This document shows, in pieces, positions 10,181-18,852 of a DNA stretch of 64,000 bases (positions within the stretch are counted from its first letter, which is position 1; every line of letters starts with the position of its first letter). Source of the DNA: Glaciecola sp. KUL10 (GTDB lineage: Bacteria > Pseudomonadota > Gammaproteobacteria > Enterobacterales > Alteromonadaceae); contig NZ_BGNG01000009.1 of the NCBI RefSeq assembly GCF_003203515.1, forward strand, positions 112,557 to 176,556. The letters run 5' to 3'. The notes beneath the pieces are model-generated. The model saw nothing but the letters and a program-made list of their open reading frames with translations, ran no database searches and had not been told where the DNA came from. The position numbers and the translations under genes were made by a program.

Positions 10181-11077
10181 TCAACGTTGAATAAATGTCC
10201 CTAAGTACCAATCGATCGCATGTTGCCCGTAAAGCATGGTTAACCAACCCGCAGCGGCAAGGTAGGGACCAAAGGGGATTGCTAAATTACTATCTTTTTT
10301 ATTCAACATCATTATTGCGATTCCAACAACTGCGCCAACTAGTGAAGAAAACAATATGATGACCGGTAGTTGTTGCCAGCCTACCCATGCTCCAAGTGCT
10401 GCGAGTAACTTAAAATCACCAAAACCCATCCCCTCTTTGCCAGTGATTAATTTGAACACGTAATAAACACTAAAAAGGCTAAGGTAGCCCAATATAGCAC
10501 CTAAAATGGCACTATTTGGTGCCAAGGTATCAGGGAAAAGGCTCAGACCAAGTCCTACCCATAGCAGAGATAGTGTTAATGAATCGGGTAATAGCATTTT
10601 ATCAAAGTCAATAAAGGTCATCGCGACGAGCAACCAAGTCGCTAAAATAAAACCTAAACCAGTTGTCGTATAACCTAGTTCATATGCTACCAGCGTTGAA
10701 AGGATAGCCGTTAAAAGCTCTATCATCGGGTAACGAGCTGAAATAGGGGCTTTACATTGACTACATTTTCTACCGAGCAATATCCAACTAATGATAGGGA
10801 TATTTTCCCAAGCTCTTATTTTGTGTTGGCACTTGGGGCAAGTAGAGTCAGGCTTAACTAGATTGAAAGTATCGTTGTTTACATTTTGATGGGCGTTACC
10901 AGTATTATTCGCAATTACTTCGTCAATTTGAGCTTGCCATTCTCTTTCCATCATGACGGGCAGGCGATAAATTACTACGTTTAAAAAGCTTCCCACTAAT
11001 AGGCTAACGATAAATGTAGTTATTAAGAATAGGGTAGGAGACTGCTCAAGTAATGAAAAAATAGCAAAGATATCCAT
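10181..11077 (-). CDS. pilD: Type 4 prepilin peptidase / N-methyltransferase PilD
   Basis: Inner-membrane aspartic protease that cleaves the leader of prepilins after glycine and methylates the new N terminus; it also processes type II secretion pseudopilins. The product is 298 residues with several membrane segments. The cytoplasmic zinc loop has C80, C83, C105 and C108 (CPKC and CSQC). Catalytic aspartates lie in FIDFDKMLLPD (about D157) and in the GFGDFK motif. The pilin substrate gene is 1.4 kb upstream on the same strand; the GlyGly-CTERM metalloprotease at 55-59 kb may depend on the type II secretion system this enzyme serves (inference). Confidence 0.97.
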   Translation of the reverse strand: MDIFAIFSLLEQSPTLFLITTFIVSLLVGSFLNVVIYRLPVMMEREWQAQIDEVIANNTGNAHQNVNNDTFNLVKPDSTCPKCQHKIRAWENIPIISWILLGRKCSQCKAPISARYPMIELLTAILSTLVAYELGYTTTGLGFILATWLLVAMTFIDFDKMLLPDSLTLSLLWVGLGLSLFPDTLAPNSAILGAILGYLSLFSVYYVFKLITGKEGMGFGDFKLLAALGAWVGWQQLPVIILFSSLVGAVVGIAIMMLNKKDSNLAIPFGPYLAAAGWLTMLYGQHAIDWYLGTFIQR

Positions 11078-11206
11078 TCAACGTCCCTAGGTAACAATAT
11101 GTGTGATAAATCAGGCGGTCCTGCTCACGTGGTAAAGCAAGCCCAGAAGTTTTGAAGGTACTTGATTTACTCTAGGTGAGCAAGTGTAAATAATTGAATT
11201 ATAGCG

Positions 11207-12415
11207 TTAAACTACGTTACCCATCTGGAATATTGGCAAATACATTGCCACTATTAGTCCACCAATGACAACGCCAAGTACTGCCATGATCAATGGTTCT
11301 AGTAGACTAGTTAAACCATCAACCATATCGTCGACTTCGGCTTCATATATGGTTGCAATTTTCGCGAGCATTTCGTCAACAGAACCAGACTCTTCGCCAA
11401 TCGCAATCATTTGCGTCACCATATCAGGGAAAACGTTTGTAGCGCGCATAGCAACATTCATTTGCATCCCGCCAGAGACTTCGCGTTTTATAAATAGTAT
11501 GGCTTCTCTAAATACAGCGTTTCCCGAAGCCCCAGCTGCAGAGTCTAGTGCGCCAATTAGAGGAACGCCTGCAGCAAAGGTGGTAGATAGTGTGCGTGTA
11601 AATCTAGCAATAGATGCTTTTTTCAGAATTTCACCGATGACGGGAATCTTTAAAATTTGCTTGTCTACTTTATCTCTCAAAGGCAACGAATTTTTGTGTG
11701 CACGCATAAATGCGATGGCAAATCCGGCAACCCCTATTCCAAGAAATAGACCATACTCTTGTAGAAAAGCTGAAATACCTAAAACAAATTGAGTAAACGG
11801 CGGAAGTTCTGCCCCAAAGCTAGAGAAGATCTCTTCAAATTGAGGGACAACAAATATCAATAGAATTGTGGTAACGATGAAAGCAACCACCAGGACAGCG
11901 ACAGGATAAAACATCGCTTTCTTGATCTTCGACTTAAGTGCCTCAGCTTTCTCTTTATATAAGGCGATACGGTCGTATATGGTCTCTAGCGCACCGGATT
12001 GCTCTCCTGTTTCAACTAAATCGCAATATAGATCATCAAAGTGTTCGGGATGTTTACGTAGGGCACTCGATAGAGGGTTACCAGACTTAACTTCTTCGCT
12101 AATTTCACCCATTAATTTTCGCATTGACTGCTTAGCATGCCCGCGCCCAATCATCTCTAACGTTTGTATAAGGGTGACACCTGCTCCAAGCATCGTAGCA
12201 ATTTGTCGGGACATCATGCATATGTCTTGAGCATTAACTTTATCGGTTTTGCCGAATAAAGGTTTTGCCATCTTCTTAACTTTTGTTGCAGAGATACCTT
12301 GACGACGCAATAGGGTTTTAGCTTCTGCAAGCGTAGTTGCTGATATTTCACCTTTTGTGCGTTGTCCTTTTTTATCGGCGCCCGACCAAACAAATACTTC
12401 TGCTGCCTTTGCCAT
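11207..12415 (-). CDS. pilC: Type IV pilus inner-membrane platform protein PilC
   Basis: Polytopic GspF/PilC-family protein (402 residues) that forms the inner-membrane platform of the pilus motor and contacts the PilB and PilT ATPases. Two copies of the GspF domain are visible, the first with QDICMMSRQIATMLGAG and the second with ARFTRTLSTTFAAGVPL, each followed by hydrophobic segments (about 175-200, 215-235 and 375-400). In most gammaproteobacteria pilB lies just upstream; here only 82 bases with a terminator separate it from pilA, so pilB must be elsewhere or lost. Confidence 0.96.
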   Translation of the reverse strand: MAKAAEVFVWSGADKKGQRTKGEISATTLAEAKTLLRRQGISATKVKKMAKPLFGKTDKVNAQDICMMSRQIATMLGAGVTLIQTLEMIGRGHAKQSMRKLMGEISEEVKSGNPLSSALRKHPEHFDDLYCDLVETGEQSGALETIYDRIALYKEKAEALKSKIKKAMFYPVAVLVVAFIVTTILLIFVVPQFEEIFSSFGAELPPFTQFVLGISAFLQEYGLFLGIGVAGFAIAFMRAHKNSLPLRDKVDKQILKIPVIGEILKKASIARFTRTLSTTFAAGVPLIGALDSAAGASGNAVFREAILFIKREVSGGMQMNVAMRATNVFPDMVTQMIAIGEESGSVDEMLAKIATIYEAEVDDMVDGLTSLLEPLIMAVLGVVIGGLIVAMYLPIFQMGNVV

Positions 12416-12450
12416 GAAGATACCTCTGCAAGAATAGTTTTATTTTTTAA

Positions 12451-12477
12451 TAAAAAAGCCCAGCTAAACTGGGCTTT
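12451..12477 (-). terminator. Terminator between pilA and pilC
   Basis: Perfect nine-base stem (AAAGCCCAG at 12455-12463, CTGGGCTTT at 12469-12477). On the minus strand it runs out into a T run (the A tract at 12452-12457). It ends the pilA transcript, allowing abundant pilin mRNA relative to pilC. Confidence 0.8.
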
Positions 12478-12497
12478 GGTATGCGTTTACATCACTA

Positions 12498-12935
12498 TTA
12501 ACAAAGTTCAGTTGGTGTGCACGCTTCAGCCCAAGTTAAGCGTCCGCTCGCAACTGTAGGAGTGAGCACGTAGGCTGCAGCTGTTGTACCGTCTGATTGT
12601 AATAAGCCTGAACCACTAGATGCTGCGGCAGTAATAATACCATTTGCTGTTGCAACACCAGCTTCAGTCGCAGAGCGAGTGACGTCTGCTGGAACACCGT
12701 TTGAAGCCGCATCACATACTGTTAAATCAGTATTGAGCGAGTAGCAGATTTCGACCGCAGCTTTTGCGGCTGCCGTTGCGTTCTTAACCTCTGTAAATTT
12801 AGCTTTCTGTGTATAGCTTGAGTATGCCGGCAGTGCAATCGCTGCCAAAATACCGATGATTGCTACAACAATCATAAGTTCGATTAAAGTAAAACCTTTT
12901 TGGTTTGCTTTTGTGTTTTGAGTTGAAATTTTCAT
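12498..12935 (-). CDS. pilA: Type IV major pilin PilA
   Basis: Structural pilus subunit (145 residues). A 14-residue basic leader ends in QKG and is cut before [20 protein letters not shown]; mature residue 5 is the conserved glutamate, a textbook class III prepilin start. The hydrophobic helix leads to a short globular domain with two cysteine pairs, one early ([11 protein letters not shown]) and one at the C terminus (CTPTELC), the latter forming the usual D-loop disulphide. A strong terminator follows. PilD encoded 1.4 kb away is the expected peptidase. Confidence 0.95.
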   Translation of the reverse strand: MKISTQNTKANQKGFTLIELMIVVAIIGILAAIALPAYSSYTQKAKFTEVKNATAAAKAAVEICYSLNTDLTVCDAASNGVPADVTRSATEAGVATANGIITAAASSGSGLLQSDGTTAAAYVLTPTVASGRLTWAEACTPTELC

Positions 12936-13108
12936 GGTCGTCTCTCCGAGCGTTTTACCGCAGTTAAATAACAGTTTTGGATTAGTTAAAAAGGCATCGG
13001 TTCGGTAAACATTACCTCCTTAACCTTGGTTGTCAGTATAGGACTCGAAAGGCTTTTAGGAAGTATGCAGAGACATACCTAAGTAGTGGAAATGGCACAA
13101 GCAGGTTG

Positions 13109-13990
13109 TTAATCCTGCTTGATTAAAGACAAATCTATTGCATTGATATGTTTAGTAAGTGCACCCGATGAAATGTAGTCCACGCCCGTTTTTGCTAGTT
13201 CCTTTAGCCTTTCATGTGTAATGTTGCCTGACACTTCAAGCTTACACCTACCGGCATTAATCGAAACTGCTTGTAAGATCAGATCTTGACTAAAATTATC
13301 TAACATAATGGTATTGACACCCGCATTTATCGCCAGTTTCAATTCGTCAAGTGACTCTACTTCTACTTCTATCGGTTTGTTTGGATGGTTTAGTTTTGCT
13401 TGTCTGACAGCGTTTTCAATTCCGCCGCACGCATGTATATGGTTTTCTTTGATCAAAAACGCGTCATACAGTCCAACGCGATGATTCATACCGCCACCGC
13501 AGGCAACTGCATATTTCTGTGCCAAGCGAAATCCGGGTATTGTTTTTCTAGTATCAAGCAACTTGGTTTGTGTACCTGCGAGGCACTTAGTATATTGGTG
13601 AGTCAAAGTAGCCGTGGCGCTTAACATTTGCAAAAAATTAAGTGCTGTGCGCTCTGCACATAAAATAGCACGTGCATTACCGTTGACTTCCAGTAATACA
13701 TTGTTAGCGCTGACTAAATCACCATCTATCACATGCCATTTGAGTGTTATGTCTTTATCACATTGCAAAAACGCTTGAGATGCCCATTCTACGCCGCATA
13801 TTACGGCATCTTCTCGGGTTATAACCTTTGCGTTGATAGTTTTGTCTTGTGGAATCAACCCAGCGGTAATATCTTGGTTGATATCAAGATGACTTGTAAG
13901 ATCAGCAGTGATCTTAAGGCCAAGATCTTCACAAAGTGCTTGATGGACTTGCATTGATATATCAGATAGTGGAGGGAGCGTATTAGGCAT
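13109..13990 (-). CDS. nadC: Nicotinate-nucleotide pyrophosphorylase NadC
   Basis: Quinolinate phosphoribosyltransferase of de novo NAD synthesis: quinolinate plus PRPP gives nicotinate mononucleotide and CO2. The product is 293 residues. Visible motifs are ERTALNFLQ, the LLDTRKTIPGFR strand with the PRPP/quinolinate-binding Arg and Lys, GGGMNHR, IEVEVESLDE, IMLDNFS and the C-terminal SGNITHERL. It is divergent from ampE, with 191 bases between; ampD, often adjacent here, is not present. A perfect eight-base inverted repeat straddles the stop (13098-13121) but lacks a T run. Confidence 0.97.
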   Translation of the reverse strand: MPNTLPPLSDISMQVHQALCEDLGLKITADLTSHLDINQDITAGLIPQDKTINAKVITREDAVICGVEWASQAFLQCDKDITLKWHVIDGDLVSANNVLLEVNGNARAILCAERTALNFLQMLSATATLTHQYTKCLAGTQTKLLDTRKTIPGFRLAQKYAVACGGGMNHRVGLYDAFLIKENHIHACGGIENAVRQAKLNHPNKPIEVEVESLDELKLAINAGVNTIMLDNFSQDLILQAVSINAGRCKLEVSGNITHERLKELAKTGVDYISSGALTKHINAIDLSLIKQD

Positions 13991-14181
13991 TTACAATTAT
14001 CTAGTGGTAAAAATTGCTAGTTTACCGTTCTTCGTCTGCCTTTTGAATATTTTATGGTGCTTTAAAAGGAGTCTGAGAGGTCTGATCTATTATCTCGTGT
14101 GTTTTTAATCAACTAATGTATTCTAGGGTTGTATAGTTACTTGTGCACTGACGCGCTTATATAACATCAGAGGAAGTCGAT

Positions 14182-15054
14182 ATGACCTTGTTATCATTAC
14201 TAATTGTAATGGCACTTGAACGAGTCACTAGTAAGAATCCCAAATGGCATATTCATGCCATTACACTAAAATACGTTGCGCTTCTCGAAAAAAGAGGTTT
14301 GGCGTCTGATAACGAAGCATTTGCAAAACAGATTTTGTTTGCATTAGTGCCGGCATTATTAACCTTGTGGTTGCTGTTTACAGTCAATAGCCTTTTACTA
14401 ACACTGTTTTTTAACCTATGTGTGCTCTGGGTGTGTTTAGGTTGCCCTGTTACGAGAAAAAACTATAAGCAATACTTAAAAGCAGCAAATGATGGAGATA
14501 ATCAAGCCTGTTCCCTACATAGTATTTCATTTGGCAACGTTAACGGCGACCTGAATAAAGTTGCCGACCAACTCGTATTCATCAATTATCGACAGTATGC
14601 GGCAGTCTTGATTTGGTTTGTAATATTCGGTGTTCCGGGCGTTATTTTTTATTCCATTCTAAAAGAATTACAAAGTTTGGCTACACCAACTGTAAATTGT
14701 GCTGGCGATCAAAGTATTTCGTTGGATGAGTTGGACGAAATCCCCCAATCTACAAGTCGTCTCGACCGGTTTATGCATGCCCTAGATTGGCTTCCTATTC
14801 GCTTAACTGGACTTGGCTTTTTGATTGTTGGACACTTTTCAAGGGCGACAAGTGTGTGGATCTCATCTTTATTTGATTTTAATAAATCCTCAAAATCAGT
14901 ACTTGCTGAAATTGCTGTTGCTGCAGAAGATGTCGACGCAGGTATTGATGACTGTTTGACTAAACCTTGCACGATGGTTCGCTTGGTGAAGCGCAATGTG
15001 AGCTTTCTTCTGGTAGCCGTGGCAATTTTGACAATGGTCGGAGCAGTTAGTTAA
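14182..15054 (+). CDS. ampE: AmpE-like inner-membrane protein
   Basis: CobD/AmpE-superfamily membrane protein, in enterobacteria linked to AmpD and beta-lactamase signalling. The 290-residue product has hydrophobic segments at the N terminus (MTLLSLLIVMALE), around residues 50-80, 145-165 and the C terminus. Family blocks LVFINYRQYAAVLIWFV, HALDWLPIRLTGLGFLIVGH and the final FLLVAVAILTMVGAV match AmpE closely. It precedes pdhR as in many gammaproteobacteria, but the partner ampD is not next to it. An AGAGGAAG ribosome site lies at about 14170-14177. Confidence 0.9.
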   Translation: MTLLSLLIVMALERVTSKNPKWHIHAITLKYVALLEKRGLASDNEAFAKQILFALVPALLTLWLLFTVNSLLLTLFFNLCVLWVCLGCPVTRKNYKQYLKAANDGDNQACSLHSISFGNVNGDLNKVADQLVFINYRQYAAVLIWFVIFGVPGVIFYSILKELQSLATPTVNCAGDQSISLDELDEIPQSTSRLDRFMHALDWLPIRLTGLGFLIVGHFSRATSVWISSLFDFNKSSKSVLAEIAVAAEDVDAGIDDCLTKPCTMVRLVKRNVSFLLVAVAILTMVGAVS

Positions 15055-15248
15055 GTTCTAATTTTAGTTTCGAATTTTTCTAATATGTTAACCCATAGGA
15101 GCCTTACCTGTCTGACTTTCAAGGTTTTCTGTCAAATTTGCTGCACTGCGGCGAATTGGTTTACCAATTTCAATAAACGCACACCCATACAACTATAGTT
15201 GCAATAGGGGTTTACCTAGCGTCAAAAGTCTTTTAATATAATTTGGTT

Positions 15249-15265
15249 AATTGGTATTACCATTT
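15249..15265 (+). promoter_or_regulatory. PdhR operator upstream of pdhR
   Basis: AATTGGTATTACCATTT is a near-perfect match to the PdhR palindrome (TTGGT, three bases, ACCA). It lies 15 bases upstream of the pdhR ATG. A site here implies autoregulation of the pdhR-aceEF unit with release by pyruvate, as known in E. coli. Its presence also argues against translation starting at the TTG at 15251. Confidence 0.8.
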
Positions 15266-15280
15266 TGCTTGGAAGGGAAA

Positions 15281-16078
15281 ATGACACTACGTCAAAGCAT
15301 GAAACAGCCAAAGTTATCCGATGTGATCACTGAGCGTCTCGAGACTATGATTCTTGACGGCACTTTGGTTGCTGGCGAAAAACTGTTGCCAGAAAGAATG
15401 CTTGCTGAGAAATTCCAAGTTTCAAGGCCCTCACTACGCGAGGCGATTCAAAACCTTCAAGCGAAAGGTTTGATTGAACGCAAGCAAGGTGGTGGAACGT
15501 TTATCTCTCAGAATATTAGCTCTAACATGACAGACCCATTGTTAGACCTCGTTGCCAATCGACCAGAAACACAATTTGACCTTCTTGAGTTTAGACATGC
15601 ACTGGAAGGGATGTCTGCTTACTATGCGGCCTTAAGAGGGCAGCAAGAAGACTATCACGCCTTACAAGATTCACTAGATCAGCTAAGCGCTGATGATAGC
15701 AATGCTATTGCTTCTGGTGATGATAAAGAAGCCGAAGCTAAGGCATTAGCAGAGTTTTATCTCACGATGGCCAAGGCTTCACACAACATGGTGCTCTTAC
15801 ATGTCATGCGTACAATGAAAACGATGCTGATCGAAAACATTAAGCGCAATTTAGAGATGCTCAGAGACGGCGCAGACGTCGAACAAGAAATCAGACAACA
15901 ACGCAAAGCTATTGTTAACGCAATTGTTAGCGGTGATCCACTTGCTGCGCGCAATGCAAGTAATGAGCATCTTGCATTTGTAGAAAAGACGCTCCTTGAT
16001 ATTAATAAACGAGACGTCAAGGTGCAAAGAGCGTTAAGAAGAATTGAAATAAAAGAAAACACTGAAATCGCGTCATAG
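15281..16078 (+). CDS. pdhR: Pyruvate-responsive transcriptional repressor PdhR
   Basis: GntR/FadR-family repressor of the pyruvate dehydrogenase operon. The product is 265 residues: winged helix-turn-helix at about 10-75 (RPSLREAIQNLQAKGLIERKQGGGTFI split over recognition helix and wing), then an FCD ligand-binding domain containing DLLEFRHALEG and the metal/ligand His residues (NEHLAF). ATG 15281 has GGAAGG five bases upstream (15271-15276); an upstream TTG frame extends into the operator and is rejected. aceE starts 90 bases downstream. Confidence 0.95.
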   Translation: MTLRQSMKQPKLSDVITERLETMILDGTLVAGEKLLPERMLAEKFQVSRPSLREAIQNLQAKGLIERKQGGGTFISQNISSNMTDPLLDLVANRPETQFDLLEFRHALEGMSAYYAALRGQQEDYHALQDSLDQLSADDSNAIASGDDKEAEAKALAEFYLTMAKASHNMVLLHVMRTMKTMLIENIKRNLEMLRDGADVEQEIRQQRKAIVNAIVSGDPLAARNASNEHLAFVEKTLLDINKRDVKVQRALRRIEIKENTEIAS

Positions 16079-16168
16079 CGATTTTGTTTTATATACCGTG
16101 TTGATAGTTGTCGAAGGTAATTCGAAAGTAGCTATCGGCGTTTTGAACAAGAGAAATAGGAAAGCAGC

Positions 16169-18841
16169 ATGAGTGAAATGATGCAAGCAGATGTAGATCC
16201 AACAGAAACCCAGGAATGGATTGACGCGTTGGAAGCGGTTTTAGAAGAAGAGGGTGTCGATAGAGCGCATTACCTTTTAGAATCGTTAATTGAAAAAGCC
16301 CGTCGCAGTGGTGCGCATTTGCCATATGATGCTACGACCGCTTATATCAATACCATCCCAGCAGGCCAAGAGCCAACCATGCCTGGCGATCAAACCATGG
16401 AAACTAAGATTCGCAATGCCATTCGTTGGAACGCGATGATGATGGTTTTACGTGGTTCTAAGAAAGACTTAGAACTAGGCGGACATATTTCTAGTTTTGC
16501 TTCATCAGCGATGCTTTATGATGTTGGCTTTAACCATTTCTTCAGAGCGCCAAATGACAAAGACGGAGGCGACTACTTGTTTGTTCAAGGTCACGCGTCT
16601 CCGGGTATTTACTCTCGCGCATTTATCGAAGGACGTTTAAGCGAAGGTCAGCTTGATATGTTCCGTCAAGAAGTCGAAGGCCAAGGCCTTTCTTCTTATC
16701 CTCACCCTAAATTAATGCCTGATTTCTGGCAGTTCCCGACTGTATCGATGGGATTAGGGCCAATGCAAGCTATTTACCTTGCTCGCTTCTTAAAATACTT
16801 AACTAACCGTGGTCTTAAAGACTGCTCAGAGCAGCGCGTTTGGTGCTTCATGGGTGACGGCGAAGTGGATGAGCCAGAATCATTGGGCGCTATCGGTCTT
16901 GCTGCGCGAGAAGGCTTAGATAACCTAACGTTTGTAATTAACTGTAACCTTCAGCGTCTTGATGGCCCAGTTCGTGGAAACGGCAAAATAATCCAAGAAC
17001 TTGAAGGCACATTCCGTGGCGCAGGCTGGGAAGTGTTTAAAGTTATCTGGGGTCGTTACTGGGATGCGCTACTTGCACGCGATACCAGCGGTAAGTTACT
17101 TGACGTAATGAACGAAACCGTTGACGGCGAATACCAAAACTACAAGTCAAAAGGCGGCGCATACACGCGTGAAAACTTCTTTGGCAAATACCCAGAGCTC
17201 AAAGAAATGGTTGCAAATATGTCAGACGATGACATTTGGCGTCTTAACCGTGGTGGACATGATCCAGTAAAAGTTTATGCGGCATACAAGCGTGCAACAG
17301 AAACCAAAGGCCGTCCGCAAGTTATCTTAGCTAAAACGGTAAAAGGTTATGGTTTAGGTGATGCGGGTGAAGGTAAGAACATCGCGCACAACGTGAAGAA
17401 GATGGATATCGAATCCGTTAAGCTTTATCGCGACCGTTTCAACATTCCAGTGTCTAATGAAGAAATCGACGACTTGCCTTACTACAAGTTTGCTGATGAT
17501 AGCCCTGAAATGAAATACTTGCGTGAAAAGCGTGATGCGCTTTATGGTTTCATGCCACAGCGCTTGCCGAAATCAAGTATTGAATTACCGGCGCCACCAT
17601 TGAAGTCATTCGAAGCCGTGACTAAAGGGTCCGGTGATAGAGAAATTTCTACTACGATGGCATTTGTTCGCGTCTTAACAGCATTGTTGAAAGACAAGCA
17701 AATGGGTAAGCACGTTGTTCCTATTATTCCTGATGAAGCACGTACATTTGGTATGGAAGGCTTGTTCCGTCAAGTGGGTATCTATTCTAACGTCGGTCAA
17801 ACTTACGTCCCTCAAGACAAAGACCAAGTTGCTTATTACCGCGAAGATAAAAAAGGCCAAGTATTACAAGAAGGTATTAACGAGCTAGGCGCGATGTCTT
17901 CATTTGTTGCTGCGGGTACTTCATATTCGACCAATGACTTACCAATGCTGCCGGTATATATCTACTACTCAATGTTTGGTTTCCAACGTGTAGGTGATAT
18001 GGCTTGGGCCGCTGGAGACAGTCAAACAAGAGGATTCTTGATTGGTGGTACAGCTGGAAGAACTACGCTTAACGGTGAAGGTCTACAACACCAAGATGGT
18101 CATTCTCATATTCAAGCTGGTTTGATTCCTAACTGTGTATCTTATGACCCGACTTATGGATATGAAGTTGCAGTAATCGTACAAGACGGCACACGTCGCA
18201 TGCTTGAAGATCAAGAAAACGTCTTCTATTACGTAACAGTAATGAACGAAAACTACGTTCAGCCTGAAATGCCCAAAGGTGCCGAAGAAGGCATCATCAA
18301 AGGAATCTACAAGTTAGATACCGTTGGTGATAGCAAAGCGAAGTTAAAAGTTAAATTACTAGGTTGCGGCACTATTCTAGTAGAAGTTCGCAAGGCAGCC
18401 GCGCTACTAGCAGAAAAGTATGGTGTTGCATCAGACGTCTTCAGTGTGACTTCATTTAATGAACTAACGCGTGAAGCCATTGATTGTGACCGCGCAAATA
18501 TGCGTAACCCAGATGCTAAGGACAAAGTGGCTTACATCACCGAAGTATTGAGTGAAAGCAACGACGGTCCAACGATTGCGGCAACGGATTACATTAAAGC
18601 TTATGCTGATCAAGCGCGTGCTTATATTCCAGGTACATATCGCGTACTCGGCACTGACGGTTTTGGTCGTTCAGATAGTCGTGAAAACTTGCGCAGACAC
18701 TTTGAGGTAGATGCAAACAACGTGGCGTATGCATCTTTATACGAACTCTACAAAGCTGGTAGCATCGATAAGAAGACACTTGCAAGCGCGCAAAAAGATC
18801 TTGGTATCGATGGCGACAAAATCAATCCACTTTACGCATAA
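16169..18841 (+). CDS. aceE: Pyruvate dehydrogenase E1 component AceE
   Basis: Homodimeric thiamine diphosphate-dependent E1 subunit that decarboxylates pyruvate and acetylates the lipoyl arms of AceF. The product is 890 residues, the usual length of the single-chain type. Visible are [20 protein letters not shown], the TPP/Mg motif [10 protein letters not shown] with the matching [14 protein letters not shown], and [11 protein letters not shown] in the C-terminal half. The ribosome site AGGAAAG (16157-16163) precedes the ATG. aceF starts 11 bases after the stop, so E1 and E2 are co-expressed. Confidence 0.98.
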   Translation: MSEMMQADVDPTETQEWIDALEAVLEEEGVDRAHYLLESLIEKARRSGAHLPYDATTAYINTIPAGQEPTMPGDQTMETKIRNAIRWNAMMMVLRGSKKDLELGGHISSFASSAMLYDVGFNHFFRAPNDKDGGDYLFVQGHASPGIYSRAFIEGRLSEGQLDMFRQEVEGQGLSSYPHPKLMPDFWQFPTVSMGLGPMQAIYLARFLKYLTNRGLKDCSEQRVWCFMGDGEVDEPESLGAIGLAAREGLDNLTFVINCNLQRLDGPVRGNGKIIQELEGTFRGAGWEVFKVIWGRYWDALLARDTSGKLLDVMNETVDGEYQNYKSKGGAYTRENFFGKYPELKEMVANMSDDDIWRLNRGGHDPVKVYAAYKRATETKGRPQVILAKTVKGYGLGDAGEGKNIAHNVKKMDIESVKLYRDRFNIPVSNEEIDDLPYYKFADDSPEMKYLREKRDALYGFMPQRLPKSSIELPAPPLKSFEAVTKGSGDREISTTMAFVRVLTALLKDKQMGKHVVPIIPDEARTFGMEGLFRQVGIYSNVGQTYVPQDKDQVAYYREDKKGQVLQEGINELGAMSSFVAAGTSYSTNDLPMLPVYIYYSMFGFQRVGDMAWAAGDSQTRGFLIGGTAGRTTLNGEGLQHQDGHSHIQAGLIPNCVSYDPTYGYEVAVIVQDGTRRMLEDQENVFYYVTVMNENYVQPEMPKGAEEGIIKGIYKLDTVGDSKAKLKVKLLGCGTILVEVRKAAALLAEKYGVASDVFSVTSFNELTREAIDCDRANMRNPDAKDKVAYITEVLSESNDGPTIAATDYIKAYADQARAYIPGTYRVLGTDGFGRSDSRENLRRHFEVDANNVAYASLYELYKAGSIDKKTLASAQKDLGIDGDKINPLYA

Positions 18842-18852
18842 GGAGAAGCGAA

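Noticed and set aside
13098..13121. Inverted repeat at the nadC stop as a terminator
   Set aside because: Stem is perfect but there is no T run on either strand in the right place; left as a note only.
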